From positions 1-19,558 of the forward strand of contig CAAFTS010000103.1 of NCBI GenBank assembly GCA_900765975.1: a stretch of 19,558 bases of DNA, read 5' to 3'. Origin of the DNA: Lachnospiraceae bacterium (GTDB lineage: Bacteria > Bacillota > Clostridia > Lachnospirales > Lachnospiraceae). Positions within the stretch are counted from its first letter, which is position 1. Every line of letters begins with the position of its first letter. The translations under genes were made by a program, and so were the position numbers. The notes beneath the pieces are model-generated. The model searched no databases. It was not told the origin of the DNA and was given only the letters and a program-made list of their open reading frames with translations. Shown here one piece after another: positions 7,479 through 14,287 of the stretch.

Positions 7479-8062
7479 TGAGCAGCCGTATTGAGCAGAT
7501 TATTGAAGAGATTGAAGAGTATATTGACAGAGACTGTAAATACCAGCCGTTATCAACAACAAAAATTATTGTAAATAAAGAACATCTGGAAGAATTATTA
7601 AGAGAACTTCGCATGAAAACTCCGGATGAAATTAAACGTTATCAGAAGATCATAAGCAATCGTGATGCTATTTTAGCAGATGCGCAGGCAAAAGCAGATG
7701 CTATGCTGGAAGAAGCACAGGTACAGACTAATGAGCTTGTCAGCGAGCATGAGATCATGCAGCAGGCTTATGCCCAGGCAAATGAAATTGTTACACAGGC
7801 TACAGCTCAGGCGCAGGAGATTTTGGATAACGCAACGATGGATGCCAATGCGATTCGGATTGGTGCCATTCAGTATACCGATGATCTTCTTGCCAATGCT
7901 GAAAGTATTATCGGACATACATTGGACAGTTATACAACAAAGTACGATGGTTTGATTAATTCTCTTCAGGAATGTTATGATGTCGTAAGAACCAATCGTG
8001 CGGAATTGGATATTCCATCTGAAGATGAGGAAAATTATTCTCAAGATAATAATCTGGAATAA
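7478..8062 (+). CDS. coiled-coil protein, possibly SepIVA/DivIVA-like
   Basis: A 194-residue cytoplasmic protein with no signal peptide or membrane segment. The N-terminal 60 residues contain IEQIIEEIEEYIDRD, the short strand PLSTTKIIVNKEHLEELLRELR and TPDEIKRYQKIISNRDAILADA. A long Ala/Gln/Glu-rich helix follows (about 65-150), made of repeats such as AQAKADAMLEEAQ and ANEIVTQATAQAQEIL, predicted coiled coil. The C-terminal tail (170-194) is acidic and disordered. Such proteins are often labelled ATPase or H+-ATPase subunit H, but no nucleotide-binding motif is present. The pattern PLS-x-IV-x-LxELLxxLR-P-EI-Q-RD-LxxA-AD recalls actinobacterial SepIVA from memory. The gene overlaps coaD by one base. 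A structural role in division is inferred only. Confidence 0.8.
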   Translation: MSSRIEQIIEEIEEYIDRDCKYQPLSTTKIIVNKEHLEELLRELRMKTPDEIKRYQKIISNRDAILADAQAKADAMLEEAQVQTNELVSEHEIMQQAYAQANEIVTQATAQAQEILDNATMDANAIRIGAIQYTDDLLANAESIIGHTLDSYTTKYDGLINSLQECYDVVRTNRAELDIPSEDEENYSQDNNLE

Positions 8063-8082
8063 AGGATCGCATAGTCCTTATT
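8058..8082. other. short inverted repeat spanning both convergent stop codons
   Basis: AATAAAGGA (8058-8066) can pair with TCCTTATT (8075-8082) with one bulged A and an 8-nt loop. It contains the TAA of the + strand gene and the stop of ylbJ. With only a short T-run it is at best a weak terminator. Confidence 0.3.
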
Positions 8083-9037
8083 TAAAATGCAGATATAGAA
8101 TCGTCAATAAACTGGCAGTCAGAGCGGCTGCCAGTTTTTCTTTAATATAAGGGAGAATTGGGAAACCGGCCTTTTGGATCATGCAATCAGTCTGTGCAAT
8201 TGAGCAGAGACCGCCAAATGCTGTTAATGCCATAATCGAAGTGAACTGAATTGAAAAAGGCAGATTAGTTTCTGTCAGCATAACAACACCATTTGTAATT
8301 TCTAAAGTTGGCAATATCAATTTTAAGAGCATAAAATTCGTTGGAACTTGCTGTAACAATGCAAGAAGGACAGAAAACAAAATGATGTATCCACCGACTT
8401 TGACTAATGTTTCAAAGCTGTTCATAATTGAAAGATCAATTTCTGTAAAACTCCACTGTTTCGTTTTATGCGGCACATTTGCAAGCTTCGCATTTGAATT
8501 TTGAAAACATTTTCTTGCATTTAAATATCTTTTACGAGTAAAAAGGCTGATGATAATAGATGTTAGTAATTGAATCAAAAGAGCTGGGAGAAACAAAGTT
8601 TCTTTCTTCAACGTTTTCCAGATAATAAAATTCATAAGAAACATAGGGCTTGTATTGTTGCAAAAAGAAAGAAGATACCTTCCTTCTTCTTGAGAAATAT
8701 ATCCAGATACCGTTAAATCAGAAGCAGTCTTAGCACCCATAGGATATCCGCATAAAAATCCAGCCAAAACAGCAAAGCTACCATTCGGGGACACGCGAAA
8801 AATACGTGAAAGCATCATACCAAAAGCTGAGGAAAGGAAAGAAATGCTGTCAGTTGAAAGAAGAAGGTTTGTTATGAATAAAAAAGGAAACAACGTTGGC
8901 AAAACTGTTTGAAACCAAAGAAGCAATCCTTTACTCGCACCGATAAAAACTGTTTTTGGAGAAATCAGCATTATGAAAAAAAGAAGGACAAGCGTAAATT
9001 TTAAAATCTGATTGTGTAATTTCATAATCTGTACCAT
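8078..9037 (-). CDS. ylbJ: YlbJ-like sporulation integral membrane protein
   Basis: A 319-residue polytopic membrane protein of the YlbJ family with nucleoside-recognition GATE domains. In Bacillus ylbJ is expressed in the mother cell and needed for heat-resistant spores; its substrate is unknown. Family signatures are VLPTLFPFLFITNLLL, AGFLCGYPMGAKTASDL, GRYLLSFCNNTSPMFLMNFI, and a second gate half with VGGYIILFSVLLALL and ALTAFGGLCSIAQT. I see about eight hydrophobic segments. The ATG at 9037 has no strong Shine-Dalgarno; the ATG four codons later is an alternative. It is convergent with the coaD operon, 15 nt apart, and its 3' coding end holds that operon's terminator on the other strand. 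In Bacillus ylbJ is also near coaD and rsmD homologues (ylbH). Confidence 0.9.
   Translation of the reverse strand: MVQIMKLHNQILKFTLVLLFFIMLISPKTVFIGASKGLLLWFQTVLPTLFPFLFITNLLLSTDSISFLSSAFGMMLSRIFRVSPNGSFAVLAGFLCGYPMGAKTASDLTVSGYISQEEGRYLLSFCNNTSPMFLMNFIIWKTLKKETLFLPALLIQLLTSIIISLFTRKRYLNARKCFQNSNAKLANVPHKTKQWSFTEIDLSIMNSFETLVKVGGYIILFSVLLALLQQVPTNFMLLKLILPTLEITNGVVMLTETNLPFSIQFTSIMALTAFGGLCSIAQTDCMIQKAGFPILPYIKEKLAAALTASLLTILYLHFK
8109..8140 (+). terminator. rho-independent terminator of the rsmD-coaD operon, inside ylbJ antisense
   Basis: AAACTGGCAG (8109-8118), loop TCAGAGCGG, CTGCCAGTTT (8128-8137): a perfect 10-bp stem followed by TTTTTCTTT on the + strand. It lies 47 nt beyond the stop of the coiled-coil gene, wholly within the last codons of ylbJ on the opposite strand. 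The A-side is weak, so it should act mainly on + strand transcripts. Confidence 0.87.
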
Positions 9038-9059
9038 GAAAATTCTTTTATTTTAATAA

Positions 9060-9089
9060 AGATATATGAAATAGGTTGATTTTTTATGT
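9060..9089 (-). promoter_or_regulatory. possible sigma-E-like promoter of ylbJ
   Basis: On the minus strand ACATAAA (9083-9089) and CATATATCT (9060-9068) are separated by 14 nt, roughly the layout of mother-cell sigma-E promoters (-10 CATACAnT). The -10 fits reasonably, the -35 poorly. The idea rests on the sporulation role of ylbJ. No clear sigma-A promoter for pepD is visible in the same 133-bp gap; a TGTGACACA palindrome sits at 9094-9102. Confidence 0.25.
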
Positions 9090-9170
9090 GCTATGTGACA
9101 CAATAAACAGTAATGTAATGTGTTCTATTACAATTTTAAGCAATTATATATTGAAAGGGGCTATGTAGTA

Positions 9171-10613
9171 ATGGCAGTATTAGGAAATATAGAACCAAAA
9201 GAAGTATTTCATTTTTTTGAGGAAATCAATCAGATCCCAAGAGGGACATTTAACACAAAGGCAATTAGTGATTATTGTGTAGATTTTGCCGATAAACGCG
9301 GGTTAGCTGTAATACAGGATGAGTGGAATAACATAATCATTAAGAAACCGGGAACCGCTGGTTATGAGCAGAGTGAACCGGTGATCCTGCAAGGACATCT
9401 GGATATGGTGTGTGAAAAGACAGCAGATTCTGACCACGACTTTATGAAAGATCCAATTGAGATGTATGTAGAAGATGGCTATGTAAAAGCCAAAGATACA
9501 ACATTGGGTGCAGATAATGGAATTGCTGTGGCAATGGCACTTGCTATTTTAGATAGTCAGGACATTCCGCATCCACCGCTGGAAGTGCTCTTTACAATTG
9601 ATGAAGAAGTCGGAATGACAGGAGCATTGAATGTTGATTTATCACCGTTGGAAGGAAAGATGCTTTTGAATCTGGATTCTGAAGAAGAAGATGTACTTAC
9701 ATGAGGTTGTGCAGGTGGGTTCCGTTTTATTTATCATTTGCCAATTGAAAAGACAAATGTAAACGGTTCTAAGATTGAACTGGAAATCTGTGGTTTAAAA
9801 GGTGGACACTCAGGTGTGGAGATTCACAAACAAAGAGGAAATGCCAATAAACTGGCAGGACGAATGCTCTATCATATTAAGAAGGCTGCAGACTTTTCTT
9901 TGCTGGAAATCAATGGTGGAAGTAAAGATAATGTAATCACTTCCGGAAATAAGTCAGTGATTGTGACAAAGGAAACAGAAACTGTGAAAGCTGCAGCGGC
10001 TGAGATGCTTGCCGCATGGAAAGCAGAGTTTGGAGCTGACGAACCGGGATTGGATATTAAAGTAACGGTTCTAGAAGAAGGAAGCTACGATGCGATGACA
10101 GCAGAAACTTTGAAAAAAATAATTCAGTTTCTTGTAAATTGTCCAAATGGAGTAGATGAATACAGCCGTCATCTTCCAGGTTTGGTTGAAACTTCTGATA
10201 ATCTTGGAGTTGTTGCTACAGAAAACGATCAGGTTAAATTTATGATTTTAACAAGAAGCGGTGTGGCTTCAAAATTGCAGGAATTTAAAGAACGCTATAT
10301 CTGTTTCGCAGAATCTCTCGGTGGTTCTTACGAATTTGACGCAGAATATCCGGCATGGACATTTAAAGCCGAATCAAAAATTCGTGAAATTACACTGGAT
10401 GCTTTCGAGCATATATACGGAAAACGTCCGGAGGTAACGGAGATTCATGCTGGTCTTGAATGTGGTTTGTTAAGTGGACATAAACCGGAACTTGACTGCA
10501 TATCTTTTGGACCGAATATGATTGATGTTCATTCCTATAATGAACGCTTGGAAATTGCTTCAGCAGAACGAATCTGGAAAGCATTAAAAGAAATTTTAAA
10601 ACGGTGTAAATAA
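9171..10613 (+). CDS. pepD: aminoacyl-histidine dipeptidase PepD interrupted by in-frame TGA (selenoprotein, pseudogene or error)
   Basis: An M20-family zinc dipeptidase (Xaa-His dipeptidase, carnosinase-like). The ATG at 9171 follows AAAGGGG (9154-9160); an upstream in-frame ATG at 9120 lacks such a site. The frame runs 480 codons to a TAA at 10611-10613, near the 485 of E. coli PepD, broken only by TGA at 9702-9704 (codon 178). Metal and catalytic residues are in place: His76 (QGHLD), Asp78, Asp115 (GADNG), Glu145/Glu146 (IDEEVG), Asp169 (LNLDSEEE), GGHSGVEIH after the TGA, and His in EIHAGLECGLLSG near the end. Chain termination would remove the lid domain and the last metal ligand, so a 177-residue product should be inactive. 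The 302 codons after TGA are fully conserved in style and frame. The TGA sits where relatives have a small or hydrophobic residue, two before the conserved Cys of the CAGG motif. Whether it is read as selenocysteine cannot be settled here. Confidence 0.85.
9702..9704 (+). other. in-frame TGA codon 178 of pepD
   Basis: TGA between Thr177 and Gly-Cys-Ala-Gly-Gly. Single-base ancestors would be TTA, TCA, GGA, CGA, AGA, TGG, TGT or TGC. From memory E. coli PepD has Met here (MGCAGG) and many clostridial enzymes Val; neither is one step from TGA. If read as selenocysteine it would give a Sec-Gly-Cys motif. Confidence 0.95.
9705..9746 (+). promoter_or_regulatory. candidate SECIS-like hairpin directly after the TGA
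   Basis: Hand folding pairs 9705-9718 (GGUUGUGCAGGUGG) with 9734-9746 (UCAUUUGCCAAUU): 13 pairs, five of them G-U, with U9710 bulged and a 15-nt loop (9719-9733) beginning with G. Bacterial SECIS elements lie just 3' of the UGA, often with a bulged U and a G in the loop. The large loop and many wobbles make this one weaker than known examples. Confidence 0.3.
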
Positions 10614-10617
10614 GACG

Positions 10618-10656
10618 TTCCCCGGTTCATATAATTTAGTAATGTGAACCGGGGAA
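10618..10656 (+). promoter_or_regulatory. strong hairpin in pepD-M23 gap covering the M23 ribosome-binding site
   Basis: TTCCCCGGTTCA (10618-10629) and TGAACCGGGGAA (10645-10656) form a perfect 12-bp stem with a 15-nt loop. No T-run follows, so it is not a standard terminator. The only purine-rich site before the next start codon, GGGGA (10651-10655), lies in the right arm and would be hidden when the stem forms. It may be a read-through-limiting, RNA-stabilising or translation-control element. Confidence 0.75.
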
Positions 10657-10665
10657 TCCAGATTG

Positions 10666-11511
10666 ATGCATAAAAAAATATTTAAATCGCTTGAATTTAT
10701 TGTAATACTTGTGCTTTTTACTGCAGTTGGTCTTCATGAAATCCGAACTATGGGAAAATGTAGCAGATTGCAATTTGAGCTAATTGAATCAGGAGAATTT
10801 CGGAAACAGCCAGTATCAGATGCTATGGCTGATTATATCCGTACAATTGAGAAACCTGGAGAGACGTTAGCTCTATATTGGCTGGAGACAGATTTTGAAA
10901 CAATGTCATGGAACGGACAATTTACCGAAAAAAGTTTTCAAAGAATAAAAGAACTCTGGAGAAAAAACGAAGATTGGAATGCATATTGTAAGGCATGTCA
11001 GGCAATCTGGGATGATCTCAGATATTTTCCAATACCGGAATCCGTAAATACTCCCAAAGCAGAAGTCAGCTATGTTGATTCTTGGATGTACGAACGTACA
11101 TATGGCGGGAAACGAGGACATGAAGGGACAGATCTAATGGCGTCAGAGGACATACGGGGTTACTATCCAGTTGTTAGTATCACAGATGGAATTGTTCTTC
11201 ACAAAGGATGGCTGGAACAGGGAGGATACCGTATTGGAATTACAGCACCTGGCGGTGCTTATTTTTATTATGCACATTTGGATTCTTATGCAGACCTGAA
11301 TATAGGAGATTCTGTAAAAGCCGGTGATTTACTCGGATTTATGGGAGATACCGGTTATAGTAAAATAGAAGGCACAACGGGAAATTTCCCGGTACATTTG
11401 CATTTGGGAATATATTTAACGGAATCAGGAAAAGAAATCAGCGTCAATCCGTATCCGATTTTACAGTATCTGGAAACAAAGAAGTTAAAATGTGCTTATG
11501 AAAGAGGTTGA
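10666..11511 (+). CDS. membrane-anchored M23 family metallopeptidase
   Basis: A 281-residue protein with one N-terminal hydrophobic segment (about 8-24, EFIVILVLFTAVGLHE), likely a membrane anchor or uncleaved signal, then a spacer and an M23/LytM domain (about 134-265). Zinc ligands are present: His152 and Asp156 in GHEGTD, and His246 in HLHLG; His204 (YYAHLD) and His244 complete the active site. M23 enzymes usually cut peptide cross-bridges in cell-wall peptidoglycan, or act as lysostaphin-like regulators, outside the membrane. The spacer (30-130) is not recognised and could hold a wall- or partner-binding role. The ATG at 10666 is chosen over the overlapping TTG at 10663. Its stop overlaps the ribosome-binding region of the next gene, so it probably shares that operon. 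Confidence 0.88.
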   Translation: MHKKIFKSLEFIVILVLFTAVGLHEIRTMGKCSRLQFELIESGEFRKQPVSDAMADYIRTIEKPGETLALYWLETDFETMSWNGQFTEKSFQRIKELWRKNEDWNAYCKACQAIWDDLRYFPIPESVNTPKAEVSYVDSWMYERTYGGKRGHEGTDLMASEDIRGYYPVVSITDGIVLHKGWLEQGGYRIGITAPGGAYFYYAHLDSYADLNIGDSVKAGDLLGFMGDTGYSKIEGTTGNFPVHLHLGIYLTESGKEISVNPYPILQYLETKKLKCAYERG

Positions 11512-11513
11512 AG

Positions 11514-12905
11514 ATGAATTTACCTATCGCATTTGAAGAAAAAATGAAAGCCCTTTTAGGGGATGAATACGATGCATACCTTCGCTGTTACGAAGAACCC
11601 CGGCATTATGGTCTGCGAGTCAATACAAAAAAGATTTCTGTGGAAGAATTTTTGAAGATTGCTCCTTGGCCATTGACACCGGTACCATGGATTTCCAATG
11701 GTTTCTATTATGATGGAAGTCAGTATCAACCGGCAAAGCATCCGTATTACTATGCCGGTCTTTATTACTTACAGGAGCCAAGTGCAATGACTCCGGCAAA
11801 CAGACTGCCAGTCAATCCGGATGACAAGGTTTTAGATGTTTGTGCCGCACCCGGAGGAAAAGCAACAGAGTTGGGAGCAAATCTGGGACCGGAAGGTGTG
11901 TTGATTGCAAATGATATCAGCAATTCACGTGCAAGAGGACTGTTAAAGAATCTGGAATTATTCGGCATTGGTAATATGATGGTAATCAGTGAAGAGCCGG
12001 GAAAATTAGTAGAGTATTTTCCGGAATACTTTGACAAAATATTAATAGACGCTCCTTGTTCCGGAGAAGGAATGTTCCGAAAAGAGAAAAAAATGATAAA
12101 GGCATGGGAAGAGCACGGCCCTGAATTCTTTTCAAAATTACAGCGCAGCATTATAACACAGGCAGCGCAAATGTTAAAACCGGGAGGCATGCTTTTATAT
12201 TCAACTTGTACCTTTGATCCACTTGAAAATGAGCAGACGATTGCATATTTATTAGAACAATTTCCAGAGTTTACAATTTGTGAAATGAAGGAATATGAGG
12301 GATTTACAAAGGGAAAACCGGAAGTGACAAAAGCAGATATCAAGGATTTAGAAAAGACTGTTCGTATTTTCCCACATCGTATGCAAGGAGAAGGACACTA
12401 TCTTGCATTATTGAAAAAGGAAAATGTAATGGAAAAATCCCCAAAATCTCTCAAAATATTAGAACCTAAATCCATGAAAAAAATTCCGGAAGAACTGGAG
12501 CTGTTTTTCAAAGATCTTACATGGGAAATAGATAACAGATATTTGGAAATTCGTGATGAACGTGTTTATTATATGCCGAAAGAACTTCCAGAATTAAAAG
12601 GGATTCGTTTTTTGAGATCAGGTCTTCTTATGGGTGAATTAAAGAAGAAACGATTCGAACCAAGCCAGGCGCTTGCGATGTGTCTCAAAAGGGAAGAGTA
12701 TCGAAATATCTTAGATTTTTCAGTGGAAGATGAGCGGGTTATCAAATATTTAAAAGGGGAAACTCTGGACGTAGAAGATAAGACCGGACACAAAGATAAG
12801 GGATGGTATCTTGTATGCGTGGATGGGTATCCGTTGGGATTTGGCAAACTTGCAAATCAAACCTTAAAAAATAAATATCTGCCTGGATGGCGCTGGCAGT
12901 CATAA
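11514..12905 (+). CDS. RsmF/RsmB-family rRNA (cytosine-5)-methyltransferase
   Basis: A 463-residue SAM-dependent RNA m5C methyltransferase of the NOL1/NOP2/Sun family, RsmF-like. N-terminal region (1-90) includes HYGLRVNTKK and LYYLQEPSAMTPAN. The Rossmann core has DVCAAPGGKATELG (108-121), the PC motif DAPCSGEGMFRKE (179-191, Cys182) and the TC motif STCTFDPLENE (230-240, Cys232 as predicted nucleophile). The C-terminal part (about 320-463) contains LKGIRFLRSGLLMGELKKKRFEPSQALA and the final GWYLVCVDGYPLGFGK, as in the RNA-binding tail of RsmF-type enzymes. Exact target cytosine is not known. ATG at 11514 follows AGAGG (11503-11507); a TTG at 11508 is too close to that site. Confidence 0.93.
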   Translation: MNLPIAFEEKMKALLGDEYDAYLRCYEEPRHYGLRVNTKKISVEEFLKIAPWPLTPVPWISNGFYYDGSQYQPAKHPYYYAGLYYLQEPSAMTPANRLPVNPDDKVLDVCAAPGGKATELGANLGPEGVLIANDISNSRARGLLKNLELFGIGNMMVISEEPGKLVEYFPEYFDKILIDAPCSGEGMFRKEKKMIKAWEEHGPEFFSKLQRSIITQAAQMLKPGGMLLYSTCTFDPLENEQTIAYLLEQFPEFTICEMKEYEGFTKGKPEVTKADIKDLEKTVRIFPHRMQGEGHYLALLKKENVMEKSPKSLKILEPKSMKKIPEELELFFKDLTWEIDNRYLEIRDERVYYMPKELPELKGIRFLRSGLLMGELKKKRFEPSQALAMCLKREEYRNILDFSVEDERVIKYLKGETLDVEDKTGHKDKGWYLVCVDGYPLGFGKLANQTLKNKYLPGWRWQS

Positions 12906-12916
12906 GGAGCCGGACG

Positions 12917-13624
12917 ATGAAATTAAGATTAGATAAGTATCTTGCAGAAATGAATCTTGGAACCAGAAGTGAAGTGAAGAAGTTAATTACAAAAGGTCAG
13001 ATACAAGTAAATGGAACAATTGTTAAAAAGCCGGAACTTAAGTTGGATCCAACCAGTGACCGGGTGCAGTATCAAGGCCGAGAAATCACTTATGTTATCT
13101 ATGAATATTATATGTTGAATAAACCGTCCGGTGTTATTTCGGCTACAGAAGATAAGAGGGATACTACAGTTATTGATTTGATTGAAAGCCGCCAGAGAAA
13201 GGATTTGTTTCCGGTAGGACGTCTCGATAAGGATACGGAAGGACTTCTTCTCATTACCAATGATGGGGCTCTTGCGCATCGCCTTTTATCTCCCAAAAAG
13301 CATGTGGATAAGACTTATTATGCAAAAATTTCCGGAGAAGTTACAAAAGAAGACATTGAAACATTCGAAAAAGGGGTATGTATTGGAGAGGAGAAACTTA
13401 CGCTGCCTGCAAAGTTAGTAATTTTGAAAAGTGGTGCAGAATCTGAAATCGAGCTTACAATTCAGGAAGGAAGATTTCATCAAGTAAAGCGGATGTTTCA
13501 GGCAGTAGGAAAAGAGGTTGTTTATTTGAAACGGCTTTCGATGGGGAGCATATCTCTGGATCCTTCATTAAAACCGGGGGAATACCGAAAATTAACAAAA
13601 GAAGAAATGGAGCAATTATGTTAA
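12917..13624 (+). CDS. RsuA-family 16S/23S rRNA pseudouridine synthase
   Basis: A 235-residue enzyme converting a uridine in rRNA to pseudouridine. An S4 RNA-binding domain (1-55; LRLDKYLAEMNLGTRSEVKKLI, GQIQVNG) is followed by the catalytic domain with MLNKPSGVISAT (66-77) and GRLDKDTEGLLLITNDG (101-117), Asp104 being the catalytic aspartate. EGRFHQVKRMFQAVG near residue 195 is typical of the RsuA/RluB/RluE/RluF group. The ATG at 12917 follows AAGGAG (12904-12909), which overlaps the stop of the methyltransferase gene. A longer frame begins at 12887 but lacks a site. The exact uridine target cannot be named; RsuA is the closest guess. Confidence 0.94.
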   Translation: MKLRLDKYLAEMNLGTRSEVKKLITKGQIQVNGTIVKKPELKLDPTSDRVQYQGREITYVIYEYYMLNKPSGVISATEDKRDTTVIDLIESRQRKDLFPVGRLDKDTEGLLLITNDGALAHRLLSPKKHVDKTYYAKISGEVTKEDIETFEKGVCIGEEKLTLPAKLVILKSGAESEIELTIQEGRFHQVKRMFQAVGKEVVYLKRLSMGSISLDPSLKPGEYRKLTKEEMEQLC

Positions 13625-14271
13625 CAAACAAAAAAGCGATTATTTTTGATATGGATGGTTCTCTGGTAGATTCGATGTGGCTTTGGACGAAGGTGGATGA
13701 TATATATATGGAGAAATATCACCTGACAATGCCGGAACATTTTCACAAAGAAATCGAAGGCATGAGTTTTACGGAAACCGCAGAATATTTTTTGAAAACA
13801 TTTCCGCAGTTAAATTGTACCGTAGAGGAAATAAAACAGGAGTGGCAGGATCTGACGATGGAGTTATACTGTACACAAGTTCCTTTAAAACCTGGTGCGG
13901 GAGAGTTCTTAAAGAGAATGAAAGAGAAAGGTATCTTGTTGGGAATTGCTACAAGCAACGCGAGGAAACTTGCAGAAGCAGTTTTGGATGCTTTGCATAT
14001 CCGGACATATTTTGATACTGTTCGCACCTCATGTGAAGTTGCTAAAGGCAAACCGGCTCCGGATGTGTATTTAAAAGCAGCAGAAGATCTGCATGTGATT
14101 CCGGAAGAATGTCTGGTATTTGAAGATGTCCCCAGTGGAATACTTGCAGGCAAAAATGCAGGGATGACAGTTTGTGCAGTAGATGATGACTTTTCAAAAC
14201 CCTATGAACAGGAAAAACGTAACTTAGCTGATTATTATATATATGATTATGCGGAAGTTAACATTCATTAA
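13618..14271 (+). CDS. HAD family phosphatase, beta-phosphoglucomutase-like subfamily
   Basis: A 217-residue haloacid dehalogenase-superfamily hydrolase. Motif I is IIFDMDGSLVDS with Asp11 (nucleophile) and Asp13; motif II is IATSNARKLAE; motif III is the Lys in KGKPAPDVYLKAA; motif IV is VFEDVPSGILAGKNAGM. A helical cap (about 16-90) fits the C1 class of the phosphoglucomutase/phosphatase group. The substrate is probably a small phosphorylated metabolite and is not predictable. The start codon overlaps the stop of the pseudouridine synthase gene by 7 nt, with GGAG (13609-13612) upstream. Why it sits among RNA-modification genes is unclear. Confidence 0.93.
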   Translation: MLTNKKAIIFDMDGSLVDSMWLWTKVDDIYMEKYHLTMPEHFHKEIEGMSFTETAEYFLKTFPQLNCTVEEIKQEWQDLTMELYCTQVPLKPGAGEFLKRMKEKGILLGIATSNARKLAEAVLDALHIRTYFDTVRTSCEVAKGKPAPDVYLKAAEDLHVIPEECLVFEDVPSGILAGKNAGMTVCAVDDDFSKPYEQEKRNLADYYIYDYAEVNIH

Positions 14272-14287
14272 ATAAATGGAGTATATT

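Noticed and set aside
9738..10613. Second half of pepD as an independent gene starting at TTG 9738
   Set aside because: No ribosome-binding site, and the conserved PepD motif CAGG lies before that codon; it is the continuation of the same frame after the TGA.
10630..10635. TATAAT in the hairpin loop before the M23 gene as a promoter -10
   Set aside because: No acceptable -35 box 16-18 bp upstream.
11765..12343. 192-codon minus-strand frame inside the rRNA methyltransferase gene
   Set aside because: Antisense shadow of a gene with full motifs; composition is that of a complement and there is no ribosome-binding site.
13743..14153. 136-codon minus-strand frame inside the HAD phosphatase gene
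   Set aside because: Antisense shadow of a gene with all four HAD motifs.
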